From CAYMAI01 sp964388445 (GTDB lineage Bacteria; 4484-113; JAGGVC01): a DNA stretch of 64,000 nt. The stretch lies in NCBI GenBank assembly GCA_964388445.1, contig CAYMAI010000001.1:62001-126000 (forward strand), in the 5' to 3' direction. The notes beneath the pieces were generated by a model that worked only from the letters and a program-made list of their open reading frames with translations, was not told the origin of the DNA and ran no database searches. How positions within the stretch are numbered: the stretch's first letter is position 1; each line of letters starts with the position of its first letter. Below are positions 15,759 to 24,484 of the stretch, piece after piece. A program made the translations under genes and the position numbers.

Positions 15759-17311
15759 AAGAAATCTACGGCGGCGCTCCCGATAACGGCATACTCGACG
15801 CATTGACGAAATGGATCTTCGATCTATTTCAGAACGCGTTGTTTAATAGATACTTCGCAAAGTTCTTAAGTGAGATAGATCCACACCTGCCGCAGGCCAT
15901 TCGAGAAACTCAGGCAAAAGAACTTGCAGAAGCGGCTGTTGAAGCCTCTAGCGCTTCTAGTTGGGCTTGGGCAGGGGGGTTAACCCAGTTTATCGCCTTT
16001 CTCGTCGTGGCGATATTCATCGTCTTAACGGTGCTTTTCGTTGTGCTGTTCGAGCGGCGCATCATCGGCTTTTTCCAACTCCGGCTCGGTCCGAATCGCG
16101 TCGGTCCTCAAGGACTTTTCCAGACTGTGGCCGATGCGCTGAAGCTGCTGCAAAAAGAAGACATAATGCCGCTCGCAGTCGAGCCGGTGGTTTACAACGT
16201 TGCTCCGTTCGTCGTGTTCGTGCCCAGCCTCGTCGCGTTCGTCGTTATACCGCTCGGCGCGGGCTACATCGGCGGCCAGCATCGCGTGTTCATCGTTCAA
16301 GACTTGAACATCGGCATAATGTATCTGCTCGCCGTGTCCAGCGTCGCGTTAATCGGATTTCTTATGGCTGGCTGGGGCAGCAACAACAAGTACGCGCTGA
16401 TAAGCGCTATGCGCAACGCCGCCCAAATAATCAGCTACGAAGTGCCGATGGTCATCGCGATTCTCGGCGTCGTACTCGTCGCCGCTTCGACTTCGATGGT
16501 CGACATCGTTCACAGCCAAACACTTATATGGAACGTTGTACCGCAATTCGTCGGTTTCCTGATTTATATGATTTCGGGCATCGCCGAAACAAACCGCGCG
16601 CCGTTCGACCTTCCGGAAGCGGAAAGCGAACTCGTCGCCGGTTTCCATACCGAATACACGGGCATGAAATTCGCCCTGTTTTTCCTCGCGGAATATACGA
16701 ACGTTTTCATTATCTGCGCGATTATGACGACGATATTCTTGGGCGGATGGAAGGGGCCGATGTTTCTTGGGACCGGCGGCCTTTGGTTCACGAGCATTTT
16801 CTGGTTTCTGCTTAAAACTTATTCGCTCGTGTTTCTGTTCGTCTGGATTAGGGCGACTCTTCCGCGATTTCGCGTCGACCAGCTTATGGGCTTCGCGTGG
16901 AAGTTTTTGATTCCCGTTTCGGTCGTTCATGTTCTTGTGGTTTCGCTCGGCGTCGCCTTCCACCATCCTTGGTACGTCGGCGGAGTGGGCGACATCCGGC
17001 AGCTTTTGACGCATGGCGATTTCGACTTCGGCAAGCCTAGTCCGGTGCTTCTCATAGGCGAAAAACTGCCGGAGACCGTGAACATTATTTCCGCCAACGG
17101 AGCGATTCATTTTGGCTGGATTCGAGACCTCTATTACGCGATGACGCCGGAAATGAAAACGTTTTTCTGGGGCTACAACCTCTTTGTAGTCTTTTTCGTG
17201 GCGCTGCTCGTTTTTACGGCCGTCAAAGTAATAAACGGTTCAAAGCCGTCGAGGGCGCTCGAAGCAAAATGGACATCGGGTTCGGGAGGTGAAGCTAAAG
17301 CCAATGCTTGA
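15755..17311 (+). CDS. nuoH: NADH-quinone oxidoreductase subunit H, enlarged
   Basis: 518 residues against about 325-400 for typical NuoH. The core is certain: FERRIIGFFQLRLGPNRVGP, LFQTVADALKLLQKED, and ETNRAPFDLPEAESELVAG with FHTEYTGMKFALFFLAEY, which line the quinone channel and link it to proton transfer. Extra material lies at both ends: about 75 N-terminal residues predicted amphipathic and Ala/Glu-rich (AIRETQAKELAEAAVEAS), and an insertion of about 90 residues before the last helix (from FHHPWYVGGVGDIRQ to YYAMTPEMKTFFWGY). The insertion would lie in a loop. The reading frame is continuous, so this is not a frameshift artefact. Confidence 0.96.
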   Translation: MKEIYGGAPDNGILDALTKWIFDLFQNALFNRYFAKFLSEIDPHLPQAIRETQAKELAEAAVEASSASSWAWAGGLTQFIAFLVVAIFIVLTVLFVVLFERRIIGFFQLRLGPNRVGPQGLFQTVADALKLLQKEDIMPLAVEPVVYNVAPFVVFVPSLVAFVVIPLGAGYIGGQHRVFIVQDLNIGIMYLLAVSSVALIGFLMAGWGSNNKYALISAMRNAAQIISYEVPMVIAILGVVLVAASTSMVDIVHSQTLIWNVVPQFVGFLIYMISGIAETNRAPFDLPEAESELVAGFHTEYTGMKFALFFLAEYTNVFIICAIMTTIFLGGWKGPMFLGTGGLWFTSIFWFLLKTYSLVFLFVWIRATLPRFRVDQLMGFAWKFLIPVSVVHVLVVSLGVAFHHPWYVGGVGDIRQLLTHGDFDFGKPSPVLLIGEKLPETVNIISANGAIHFGWIRDLYYAMTPEMKTFFWGYNLFVVFFVALLVFTAVKVINGSKPSRALEAKWTSGSGGEAKANA

Positions 17312-18335
17312 GGACCACGATCACAACTCCGAATATGAAATGCCGGAACACCACGAGCGTCATAAGGTCTCGCTCGGCAGAGAAATTCTCGACAGATTCG
17401 ACCCGACTTCTTCGCACGAGGACGTTTTGCCGTCCACGCGCGGCATGATTATCGCGGTTTCGATACTTGTCGCTTTTTTCTGGATTCTTTATGCCGGAAT
17501 GGCCGTCTTTTACTTCAACGTGCTCGACGAAGGAAAGAAAAACGCGGGCCTTCTCGTTCTTACGCTTCCGCCGATAATTTTCCTGGCGGTTTTCTACCTC
17601 GCCGTTAGCTGGTATCTTGCCGGCGAGTTTGCAAAGTGGAATTCGTGGGGCAGGGCGAATCCGCTATTTGCCAAGCTCTATTGGGTAACGGCGTTTGTCT
17701 TTTTGGGTATCGTATTTTTCGATCCGGCTAACAAACTTCACGACATGATGAGCAATCTTCCCCTCATCGGTAACATCAATTCCGGCGCGCTTGCGCTCCG
17801 AATGGTAATCGCGCTTCTCGCCGTTTCGCTTCTTTGGGATAATTTGGTTTACGCGATCGAAAGAAGCTGGTATTGGGTTTCCCGCTGGCACAACCAAATC
17901 ACATCGATATTCCTCGGAATGAAGATAACCGGCGTGCATTTCGCCAGAACGAAAATCACCGAGCAATATCCCGAAGAGCGCGTCGACATTTCGCCGATAT
18001 TCAGGGGCCGTCACTTTCTGGCTTTCGACGAGCACGGCGAGCATCTATGCATTTCCTGCAAGGCCTGCGAGAAAATCTGCCCCGACCGGCTGATTGCCAT
18101 CGAATCGGTTCGAAATCCCGAAACTCGCAAACTTGTTTTGACCGGTTTCATTCTCGACAATTCAAGATGCAGTTTCTGCGGACTATGCGAGGACGTTTGC
18201 CCGACCGGCGCCATCCGCCATTCATCCGAATACGCTTATTCCAGTCCCACGCGCGACGGGCTCGTGCTGGATATCCTCGGCGACTACATTGAAAAAACGA
18301 AATCCCTTCGGGGCGAAAGCGGGGAGGAGAAGTGA
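17304..18335 (+). CDS. nuoI: NADH-quinone oxidoreductase subunit I fused to a four-helix membrane domain
   Basis: 343 residues where NuoI is normally about 140-200. From about residue 203 it is classical NuoI: GMKITGVHFARTKITEQYPEE, RGRHFL, and two 4Fe-4S motifs, Cys249-x2-Cys252-x2-Cys255-x3-Cys259 and Cys289-x2-Cys292-x2-Cys295-x3-Cys299 (clusters N6a/N6b). The first 200 residues are new: a His/Glu-rich head (EDHDHNSEYEMPEHHERHK) and four hydrophobic helices near 48-73, 82-107, 125-141 and 161-185. Standard NuoI is peripheral with one amphipathic helix. An in-frame GTG at 17289 is an alternative start. The frame is continuous through the junction. Confidence 0.95.
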   Translation: MLEDHDHNSEYEMPEHHERHKVSLGREILDRFDPTSSHEDVLPSTRGMIIAVSILVAFFWILYAGMAVFYFNVLDEGKKNAGLLVLTLPPIIFLAVFYLAVSWYLAGEFAKWNSWGRANPLFAKLYWVTAFVFLGIVFFDPANKLHDMMSNLPLIGNINSGALALRMVIALLAVSLLWDNLVYAIERSWYWVSRWHNQITSIFLGMKITGVHFARTKITEQYPEERVDISPIFRGRHFLAFDEHGEHLCISCKACEKICPDRLIAIESVRNPETRKLVLTGFILDNSRCSFCGLCEDVCPTGAIRHSSEYAYSSPTRDGLVLDILGDYIEKTKSLRGESGEEK

Positions 18336-18880
18336 GTCAGGGCGATTGGATTACGCTTTACTTTTATCTTTTTTCCGCGCTAATGATTTTCGGTGCCGTC
18401 GGCGTCGTCGCGCTTAGGAATATTTTCCACAGCGCGCTCGCAATGACCGTCAGCCTTTTCGCGGTAGCTGGCCTTTTCGTGCTGCTTAACGCGGAGTTTT
18501 TGGCAGCCGTGCAAGTCATCATTTACGTCGGCGCCATTATGGTTCTCATCATATTCGCCATACTCGTTTCCACTAGAATAATGCGGCGGAACATAGTTCA
18601 AACCAACGCCTACGTCGTCCCTGCGGCTATCGCCTCCCTGGCCTTTTTCGCCGTAACGGTATGGGTGCTTTCCGTCACCATTTTCGTAGAGCAGGGGCAG
18701 GTTCCGAATTACCCGCTCTGGTTCGCGAACGTCCAGCAAAAGATGGATAATACGACCATCGTCGGCTGGTCGCTCGCCGCAACCTACGTGCTTCCATTCA
18801 TCGTTATCTCGATACTTCTTTTAATGGCGCTCATCGGAGCGGTTGTATTGGCTCAGAAATCGGAGGACGACAAGTTTTGA
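18332..18880 (+). CDS. nuoJ: NADH-quinone oxidoreductase subunit J
   Basis: 182 residues, five membrane helices. NuoJ/ND6 signature: NIFHSALAMTVSLFAVAGLFVLLNAEFLAAVQVIIYVGAIMVLIIFAI, in which the VIIYVGAIMVL pi-bulge helix is the element that rotates in the catalytic cycle. (Quoted pieces are contiguous in the protein.) It uses a GTG start overlapping the nuoI stop, and its stop overlaps the nuoK start, so translation of I, J and K is probably coupled. Confidence 0.95.
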   Translation: MSQGDWITLYFYLFSALMIFGAVGVVALRNIFHSALAMTVSLFAVAGLFVLLNAEFLAAVQVIIYVGAIMVLIIFAILVSTRIMRRNIVQTNAYVVPAAIASLAFFAVTVWVLSVTIFVEQGQVPNYPLWFANVQQKMDNTTIVGWSLAATYVLPFIVISILLLMALIGAVVLAQKSEDDKF

Positions 18881-19521
18881 TTGCCGAAGGCGGAGCATAT
18901 TATCTGGGCAATTGGTTCAACGCTGCGGCCTATTCGCTTGCGGGCAACATTATGCTTTCGCTCGTTGTCCTCGTTTCGCTTGCGATTTGGCAGTTCGCAT
19001 TCTTAAGAATAATTTCGGCATTTCTCGACGCTCGCACGAAAAAACTCGGCGCGCAGGCCGCGTCATACGCCGCGATAATCCTCTACGGGCTATGGGCGCT
19101 TTCGCTGTTTGCAGGCATAGCTCTTCTGGCTTCGATTTGGACGTGGCTTGCTCCCGCGGCCGCAATTATTTGGAACGTTAGCATTCACCACTATCTGTTT
19201 ATGGCGGCTCTGCTTTTCGCCATAGGATTTTTCGGCGTCATCGTCAGGCGCAATGCAATCAGCATACTTATGTGCCTCGAGCTTATGCTAAACGCCGTCA
19301 ATCTGAATTTTGTTGCTTTCAATCAAGTTTGGGGGCTGCATATTACGCGCGCGGCGTTCACTTCGAATGAAGACGTGCTAAGCCCGGTCGGGCAGATTTT
19401 TACAGTTTTCGTAATCATTATCGCGGCGGCCGAAGCGGCGGTCGGGCTAGCGATAATTCTCGCGTTATACCGCCGCCGTGAAAGCGTCATGGTCGAGGAC
19501 GCCGACGTGTTAAGGTGGTAG
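18877..19521 (+). CDS. nuoK: NADH-quinone oxidoreductase subunit K with N-terminal extension
   Basis: 214 residues, about twice the usual 100. The C-terminal half, from about residue 103, is a complete NuoK: HHYLFMAALLFAIGFFGVIV, RRNAISILMCLELMLNAVN and IIAAAEAAVGLAIILALYRRR, with both membrane glutamates needed for proton pumping (in CLELM and AAEAAVG). The first 100 residues add two hydrophobic segments (SLAGNIMLSLVVLVSLAIWQF and YAAIILYGLWALSLFAGIAL) not found in standard NuoK. Starts with TTG in a 4-base overlap with nuoJ. Confidence 0.94.
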   Translation: MIAEGGAYYLGNWFNAAAYSLAGNIMLSLVVLVSLAIWQFAFLRIISAFLDARTKKLGAQAASYAAIILYGLWALSLFAGIALLASIWTWLAPAAAIIWNVSIHHYLFMAALLFAIGFFGVIVRRNAISILMCLELMLNAVNLNFVAFNQVWGLHITRAAFTSNEDVLSPVGQIFTVFVIIIAAAEAAVGLAIILALYRRRESVMVEDADVLRW

Positions 19522-19534
19522 AAGGAGAGGCGAA

Positions 19535-21784
19535 TTGGACTACTTCATAGAACGTGCGATTTTTATACCGATTCTTCCATTCATCGGGTTCGTCCTCATC
19601 ACCTTTTTCTCCCGCCGGCTTAAAGACAAATGGAGCGGCAATCTATCCGCAGCTCTAACCGGAATCGCCGCATTTCTCGGCTTGATGGTCTTTATCGGCA
19701 TGCTGGGCAAGCCTGCCGGATACGTGTACGAAGACAAATTCGAGCTTTTCGACCTATCGCCGAAAATTGAATCCAGCCAACATTCCGGCGTTTCGCCGTC
19801 GCACCAAGTAAAATCCGCCGTACTCGCCGAAGAAAGCCACGGCAGCGCACATGGCGAAGGTCACCCTTCTGAATCGATAAGTTTAAGTGCCAATTTCGAC
19901 AAACCTCTAACGGTTCTGACCTATGGAGTGCGCATAGACAAGATGGCGGCAATGATGCTGCTGATGGTTTCGCTCGCGTGCTTCATGATTCACCTTTACA
20001 GCGTCGGATATATGCGCGGCGACAAGCACTTTCCGCGATTTCACGCTTTCATATGCCTGTTTTCCACGGCAATGCTGGGCCTTGTTGTAACCAGTTCGCT
20101 TCTTTTCATGTACTTTTTCTGGGAAATAATGGGGCTTTGTTCCTACCTGTTAATCGGCTTCTGGTACACGAAGAAAAGCGTAATGGACGCGTGTAAAAAG
20201 GCGTTCATAACCACCCGTATCGGCGACGTCGGTTTCTTTCTCGGCATTGTAATGACGTTTATGCTGGTAGGCAGTTTCGATTTTACCGAAATCTGGCACG
20301 CGTTTCCTATCGGCGCGAGCGCGTCGGGCATGCCGCTATCCCCTTGGATTACCGCCGCGGGGCTGTGCTTGTTTATGGGTACGATAGGCAAGAGCGCGCA
20401 ATTCCCGCTGCAGGTTTGGCTGCCGGACGCGATGGAGGGCCCGACGCCCGTCAGCGCAATGATACATGCCGCGACTATGGTCAGCGCCGGCGTATATATG
20501 CTCGGCCGAGTGTTTCCGGTCGTTCAGGCGAGCGACACCACGCTATTGATTGTCGCCGCGGTCGGCGGGTTTACGGCGCTCATCGCCGCGCTTCTCGGCA
20601 CCGTCATGAACGACATCAAAAAGGTGCTTGCATATTCCACCATCAGCCAGCTTGGGTATATGGTTCTTGGCCTTGGCGCTGCCGGTTGGGTTGGCGCGAT
20701 GTTCCACCTTATTACGCACGCGTTTTTCAAGGCCTGCCTTTTCCTCGGAAGCGGTTCTGTCATTGTCGGCTGTCACCACCAGCAGGATATGCGCTATATG
20801 GGCGCGCTTAAAAAGTACATGCCCATAACATATGCCACTTTCGCCATGGCGACGGCGGCATTGATTGCGCTCCCATTCACTTCCGGCTGGTTCAGCAAGG
20901 ACGAAATCCTCGTCAGCGTTTTCCACCGTGCGTCCGCCGGATATCCGGTTTACTACCTGCTTTTCGCTTTCGGCGTTATCGCGGCGTTTTTGACGGCGTT
21001 CTACATGACGCGCCTATTCGCGATGACTTTCCTCGGCGATAAATATCGGGGCGACGAGGCTCCTCACGACGAACATCACGACGAGCACCATGCTCCGAAA
21101 GGCGCTCTGCCCAAAGAAAGCCCGCTCAACATGACCATTCCGCTGATGGTTCTCGGCACACTCGGTTTGCTTTGGGGTCTAACCGGAATTCCGAAAATAA
21201 ATCCTTGGTATCAGCTATTCGTCCAGGACGGCTTGTTCGCCCATCCCCACGCACCGGAATTCGATTTCTTCGTGCTAATTCTCTCTACGGTTGCCGGTCT
21301 TGCCGGTCTCGCGGTGGGATGGATGATTTTCGTGAACAAGTCGAAGGCGTTTGCCGGCATCGGCGCCAATTTCCAGTGGCTCAAGACGATGCTCGAAAAC
21401 AAGTACTACATGGATCATTTCTACACCGGAATGCTTTCGCCGCTTTTCGTCCGCAGCGTCGAAGACACCAAACTTTCGCTCGCTCGCATTTTCCACCTCT
21501 TCGACCAGTATGTAATCGACTTTCTCGTGAATGCCGTTGCGGCGCTAACGCGGTTTTTCGCCATATTGTCGGGCTGGTTCGACAGGACTATCGTTGACGG
21601 CCTCGTCAACGCCGCCGGCTACATGTGGCTCATAATCAACTGGGTTATTCGCAGGGTTCAAAGCGGATACATCCAAACCTACTTGTTCGTCATCGTCGTT
21701 TCGCTCGCCCTCGGGCTTACGCTGGGCATTTTCGTTTTCGAGGATGAATTCAAATACTGGTTCACCAACATCCCCAAGTATTAG
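19535..21784 (+). CDS. nuoL: NADH-quinone oxidoreductase subunit L
   Basis: 749 residues, the most distal antiporter-like subunit with its lateral helix. Conserved parts include FWEIMGLCSYLLIGFWY (membrane Glu), KAFITTRIGDVGFFLG, LQVWLPDAMEGPTPVSAMIH and KKVLAYSTISQLGYM. The sequence carries two His-rich stretches: one of about 45 residues after the second helix (SSQHSGVSPSHQVK to EESHGSAHGEGHPSES) and one near residue 515 (HDEHHDEHHAPKG). NuoL proteins often show His-rich loops, but the first insertion is larger than usual. TTG start preceded by AAGGAGAGG. Confidence 0.97.
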   Translation: MDYFIERAIFIPILPFIGFVLITFFSRRLKDKWSGNLSAALTGIAAFLGLMVFIGMLGKPAGYVYEDKFELFDLSPKIESSQHSGVSPSHQVKSAVLAEESHGSAHGEGHPSESISLSANFDKPLTVLTYGVRIDKMAAMMLLMVSLACFMIHLYSVGYMRGDKHFPRFHAFICLFSTAMLGLVVTSSLLFMYFFWEIMGLCSYLLIGFWYTKKSVMDACKKAFITTRIGDVGFFLGIVMTFMLVGSFDFTEIWHAFPIGASASGMPLSPWITAAGLCLFMGTIGKSAQFPLQVWLPDAMEGPTPVSAMIHAATMVSAGVYMLGRVFPVVQASDTTLLIVAAVGGFTALIAALLGTVMNDIKKVLAYSTISQLGYMVLGLGAAGWVGAMFHLITHAFFKACLFLGSGSVIVGCHHQQDMRYMGALKKYMPITYATFAMATAALIALPFTSGWFSKDEILVSVFHRASAGYPVYYLLFAFGVIAAFLTAFYMTRLFAMTFLGDKYRGDEAPHDEHHDEHHAPKGALPKESPLNMTIPLMVLGTLGLLWGLTGIPKINPWYQLFVQDGLFAHPHAPEFDFFVLILSTVAGLAGLAVGWMIFVNKSKAFAGIGANFQWLKTMLENKYYMDHFYTGMLSPLFVRSVEDTKLSLARIFHLFDQYVIDFLVNAVAALTRFFAILSGWFDRTIVDGLVNAAGYMWLIINWVIRRVQSGYIQTYLFVIVVSLALGLTLGIFVFEDEFKYWFTNIPKY

Positions 21785-21800
21785 TCATGGAGTATAGGAT

Positions 21801-23393
21801 ATGGATAGTGTGATTGTGTCAAACGAAGGGTTCATAGCGGCCCTCACTCTGTTCTTCCAGAATCCGCTCAATCAGGCGATTTTCCTGCCGCTTTTCGGCG
21901 CAATCGCTATTTTGTTCTTTCCGAAGGACAATCCGAAACTGATTAAAGGGTTCTCGCTCGCTATCGGCATAGTCACATTTCTTCTTACCGTCCTCATTCT
22001 CCCGCGTTTTTCGCCCGCGCTTTCCGAAGGCGTTTTCAACTTCCAATTCAAGGTCGAGTGGATTCCGATGCTCCGCGTTCACTATTTCATAGGCGTGGAC
22101 GGCCTGTCGCTTCCGCTCTTTATTTTGACCAGCTTCGTATGCCTAATGGCGCTTGTCGGCAGCTTCTCGATTAAGTTCCGCGAGAAGGAATATTTCGTTT
22201 TATTCCTTATTCTCGAATTCGCCATGCTCGGCGTATTCTGCGCTCTCGACTATTTCCTCTTCTACATTTTCTGGGAAATAATGCTCGTCCCGATGTACTT
22301 CCTGATCGCCATTTGGGGCGGTCCCAGAAAGGAATACGCCGCAATCAAGTTCTTCCTGTACACGCTATTCGGAAGCGTGTTCATGCTTGTCTGCATTATC
22401 GCGATGTATTGGTATGCGGGCACGGGCACGTGGGATATGACCGAAATCGCTCTAAGTCCTGGCCTGTTCATGGTCGGCGAGCTTCCGAGAACGCTTTTGT
22501 TTATCGGCCTTCTTCTCGGCTTTGCGATTAAGGTTCCAATGTTTCCGTTCCATACGTGGCTTCCCGACGCACACGTCGAAGCGCCAACCGCAATCAGCGT
22601 CATTCTTGCCGGCGTTCTTTTGAAAATGGGTACATACGGCTTCCTCAGAATCGCATATCCGACGTTTCCGGATATCGCAAGAAGCCTCGGGCCGTTCATT
22701 GCCGTTCTTTCGATAATCGCCATAATATACGGCGCGCTTGTCGCAATGGCACAGGCGGACCTGAAAAAGCTGATTGCATACAGCTCGGTTTCGCATATGG
22801 GGTATATGACGCTCGGAATTGCGGTAATGAATCCCGACGGAATTAACGGCGCAATTATGCAAATGTGCGCGCACGGGCTGAGTACGGGCGCTCTCTTCCT
22901 TCTTGTCGGCGTAATTTACGACAGGGCTCATACACGACAAATCGCCGACCTTGGCGGCCTGTACAATCAAATGCCGCAATATACCGGAATGATGAGCATC
23001 GCCGCGTTTGCGTCCCTCGGTCTTCCGGGCCTCGTCGGTTTCTGGGGCGAATTCCTGATACTCAAAGGAGCGTTCCAGGCGCCTGAAGAGTTTTGGGCAA
23101 GTCTCGCCGTTCCGCTATTCGGAAACGGGCTTGTTTTCTTCCGGTGGATGGCAGTAATCGCGGCAATCGGGATGATACTGACGGCAGGCTATCTGCTATG
23201 GATGATAGAGCGAGTCTTCCTTGGTAAAGCGAAGGAAAAATGGAATTCGCTTAAGGACATGACCGTACGGGAATGGTGGAGTCTAGCTCCGATGGCAGTT
23301 CTCATGATTGCGCTTGGGGTCTATCCCAAGCCGCTGATGGACATGTTCGCAACGTTTTCATCGTACATGTCGATTTACCTGCTCGGCGCCTAA
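21801..23393 (+). CDS. nuoM: NADH-quinone oxidoreductase subunit M
   Basis: 530 residues, antiporter-like proton channel. Signatures: FWEIMLVPMYFLIAIWG, FPFHTWLPDAHVEAPTAISV, and LIAYSSVSHMGYMTLGI, with the membrane Glu and Lys pair of the pump intact. Sixteen bases after nuoL. In most complete clusters nuoN follows; here the next gene is on the other strand, so this is the last subunit at this locus. Confidence 0.97.
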   Translation: MDSVIVSNEGFIAALTLFFQNPLNQAIFLPLFGAIAILFFPKDNPKLIKGFSLAIGIVTFLLTVLILPRFSPALSEGVFNFQFKVEWIPMLRVHYFIGVDGLSLPLFILTSFVCLMALVGSFSIKFREKEYFVLFLILEFAMLGVFCALDYFLFYIFWEIMLVPMYFLIAIWGGPRKEYAAIKFFLYTLFGSVFMLVCIIAMYWYAGTGTWDMTEIALSPGLFMVGELPRTLLFIGLLLGFAIKVPMFPFHTWLPDAHVEAPTAISVILAGVLLKMGTYGFLRIAYPTFPDIARSLGPFIAVLSIIAIIYGALVAMAQADLKKLIAYSSVSHMGYMTLGIAVMNPDGINGAIMQMCAHGLSTGALFLLVGVIYDRAHTRQIADLGGLYNQMPQYTGMMSIAAFASLGLPGLVGFWGEFLILKGAFQAPEEFWASLAVPLFGNGLVFFRWMAVIAAIGMILTAGYLLWMIERVFLGKAKEKWNSLKDMTVREWWSLAPMAVLMIALGVYPKPLMDMFATFSSYMSIYLLGA

Positions 23394-23449
23394 CCGAAAC
23401 GCGCGCATTATCGCCGATTTTGCGCCGCGGCTTGCCCGACGAACGCCTG

Positions 23450-23466
23450 CGGAAAGGTTCCGTTTT
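23450..23466 (+). terminator. Possible short terminator after nuoM
   Basis: CGGAA-AGG-TTCCG forms a five-pair stem followed by TTTT, 57 bases after the nuoM stop and just before the convergent CAP-domain gene. Short stem, so only moderate support. Confidence 0.35.
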
Positions 23467-23472
23467 ACTTGG

Positions 23473-24471
23473 CTAAAAGACTTCGCAGGTTTGCATCGAG
23501 ACGTTGATTAAATTGCCGGACGTGTCTCTTGCATAAATGTAAACATAATACAGGCCGTTCGTGCCGCGCCCGTCGTCCAAAAGCACCTGCCCCTTAACCG
23601 TATTTCCTTCCTGCGATATCGCGAATGTATAGTAAGTTTGAATGCTGGACAGCCTTTTTCTACCCTCCGCCGCCTGCTCCAAATATCCTGCGATAGGCTG
23701 CGGCGTCGAATACGGCGCAAGATGATTATTCAAGTAATCCGCGGTGACCGGCCTCGGCGCGGCTTCCACGCCGACCGCCGCATAAGCAAACGTCAGCCCC
23801 GTGTCCAGCCTGCCCGTTACGTTTACAGCCGGCGGAAACGAATTCGAACGTCTAAGCCTTTGCGGTATGGATTGAAATTCGCCGCGGTCGATAACGAATA
23901 GCTGAACGGCGGTTATCACGGTTATGTTGCCGTGTTTTTCGAGCGCAACGCCGAAACCGAAATGCGTCGCTTCGGGAGTCATAATCGCCTTATAGTGTCC
24001 CGGACTTAAAAGCCACCGGCGCTGCACGTCGCGAATCATTAGCTGGGTAATCGCCGCATCGAAGTTTTCGACCTCCCAATAGCTTACGTTCTCGATAACG
24101 ATTTTTGTGCCGCCGGCTTCGTTATATCTCTGAGGCGCCTTTTTGCCTTCCAAATTGTAATGTCCGAGATACCTGTTTCGCGCCATGTCTTCCGCGTGAT
24201 ATTGGGCAACGTTGTTTGCAAGTTTGTCGATTTTAAGCTTCGCGGCGAGACCTTCTCTTTCCTTTCTGTCGCTGTTGACAAGTTCCAGCATTAGCGCCCG
24301 AGCATCTTCAAGACCGATTGCGTCTTTGGTCGTGCCGTATTGAGCTTCCAGCTTTTCCTGCGTTAGTTTCGATGCGTTCCACTGACGCGATTCCGCTTGG
24401 GAATACGCCGCGCCGGATTGAAATGCAAAAAGCGCGAGGAAAGCCGCAGTAAATACGAACCGGATTAACAT
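23473..24471 (-). CDS. Exported CAP/SCP-domain protein
   Basis: 332 residues with a signal peptide (LIRFVFTAAFLALFAFQSGAAYS). The CAP domain spans about residues 60-190: LVNSDRKEREGLAAKLKIDK, AQYHAEDMARNRYLGHYN, NVSYWE and LLSPGHYKAIMTPEATHFG, including the His of the GHYKAIM strand and the His/Glu of QYHAEDM typical of bacterial CAP proteins. The remaining 140 residues are beta-rich and unassigned; the end (GTNGLYYVYIYARDTSGNLI) looks like a carbohydrate-binding or Ig-like fold. It lies 13 bases after fliQ on the same strand, so it may be co-transcribed with flagellar export genes. Confidence 0.88.
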   Translation of the reverse strand: MLIRFVFTAAFLALFAFQSGAAYSQAESRQWNASKLTQEKLEAQYGTTKDAIGLEDARALMLELVNSDRKEREGLAAKLKIDKLANNVAQYHAEDMARNRYLGHYNLEGKKAPQRYNEAGGTKIVIENVSYWEVENFDAAITQLMIRDVQRRWLLSPGHYKAIMTPEATHFGFGVALEKHGNITVITAVQLFVIDRGEFQSIPQRLRRSNSFPPAVNVTGRLDTGLTFAYAAVGVEAAPRPVTADYLNNHLAPYSTPQPIAGYLEQAAEGRKRLSSIQTYYTFAISQEGNTVKGQVLLDDGRGTNGLYYVYIYARDTSGNLINVSMQTCEVF

Positions 24472-24484
24472 TTACAATAACCTC

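Noticed and set aside
16349..17110. Long minus-strand open frame of 253 codons inside nuoH
   Set aside because: Shadow frame of a conserved gene; sequence is Asn/Lys/Arg/His-rich without domain features. Similar antisense frames in nuoC-nuoM, smc and flgE were rejected for the same reason.
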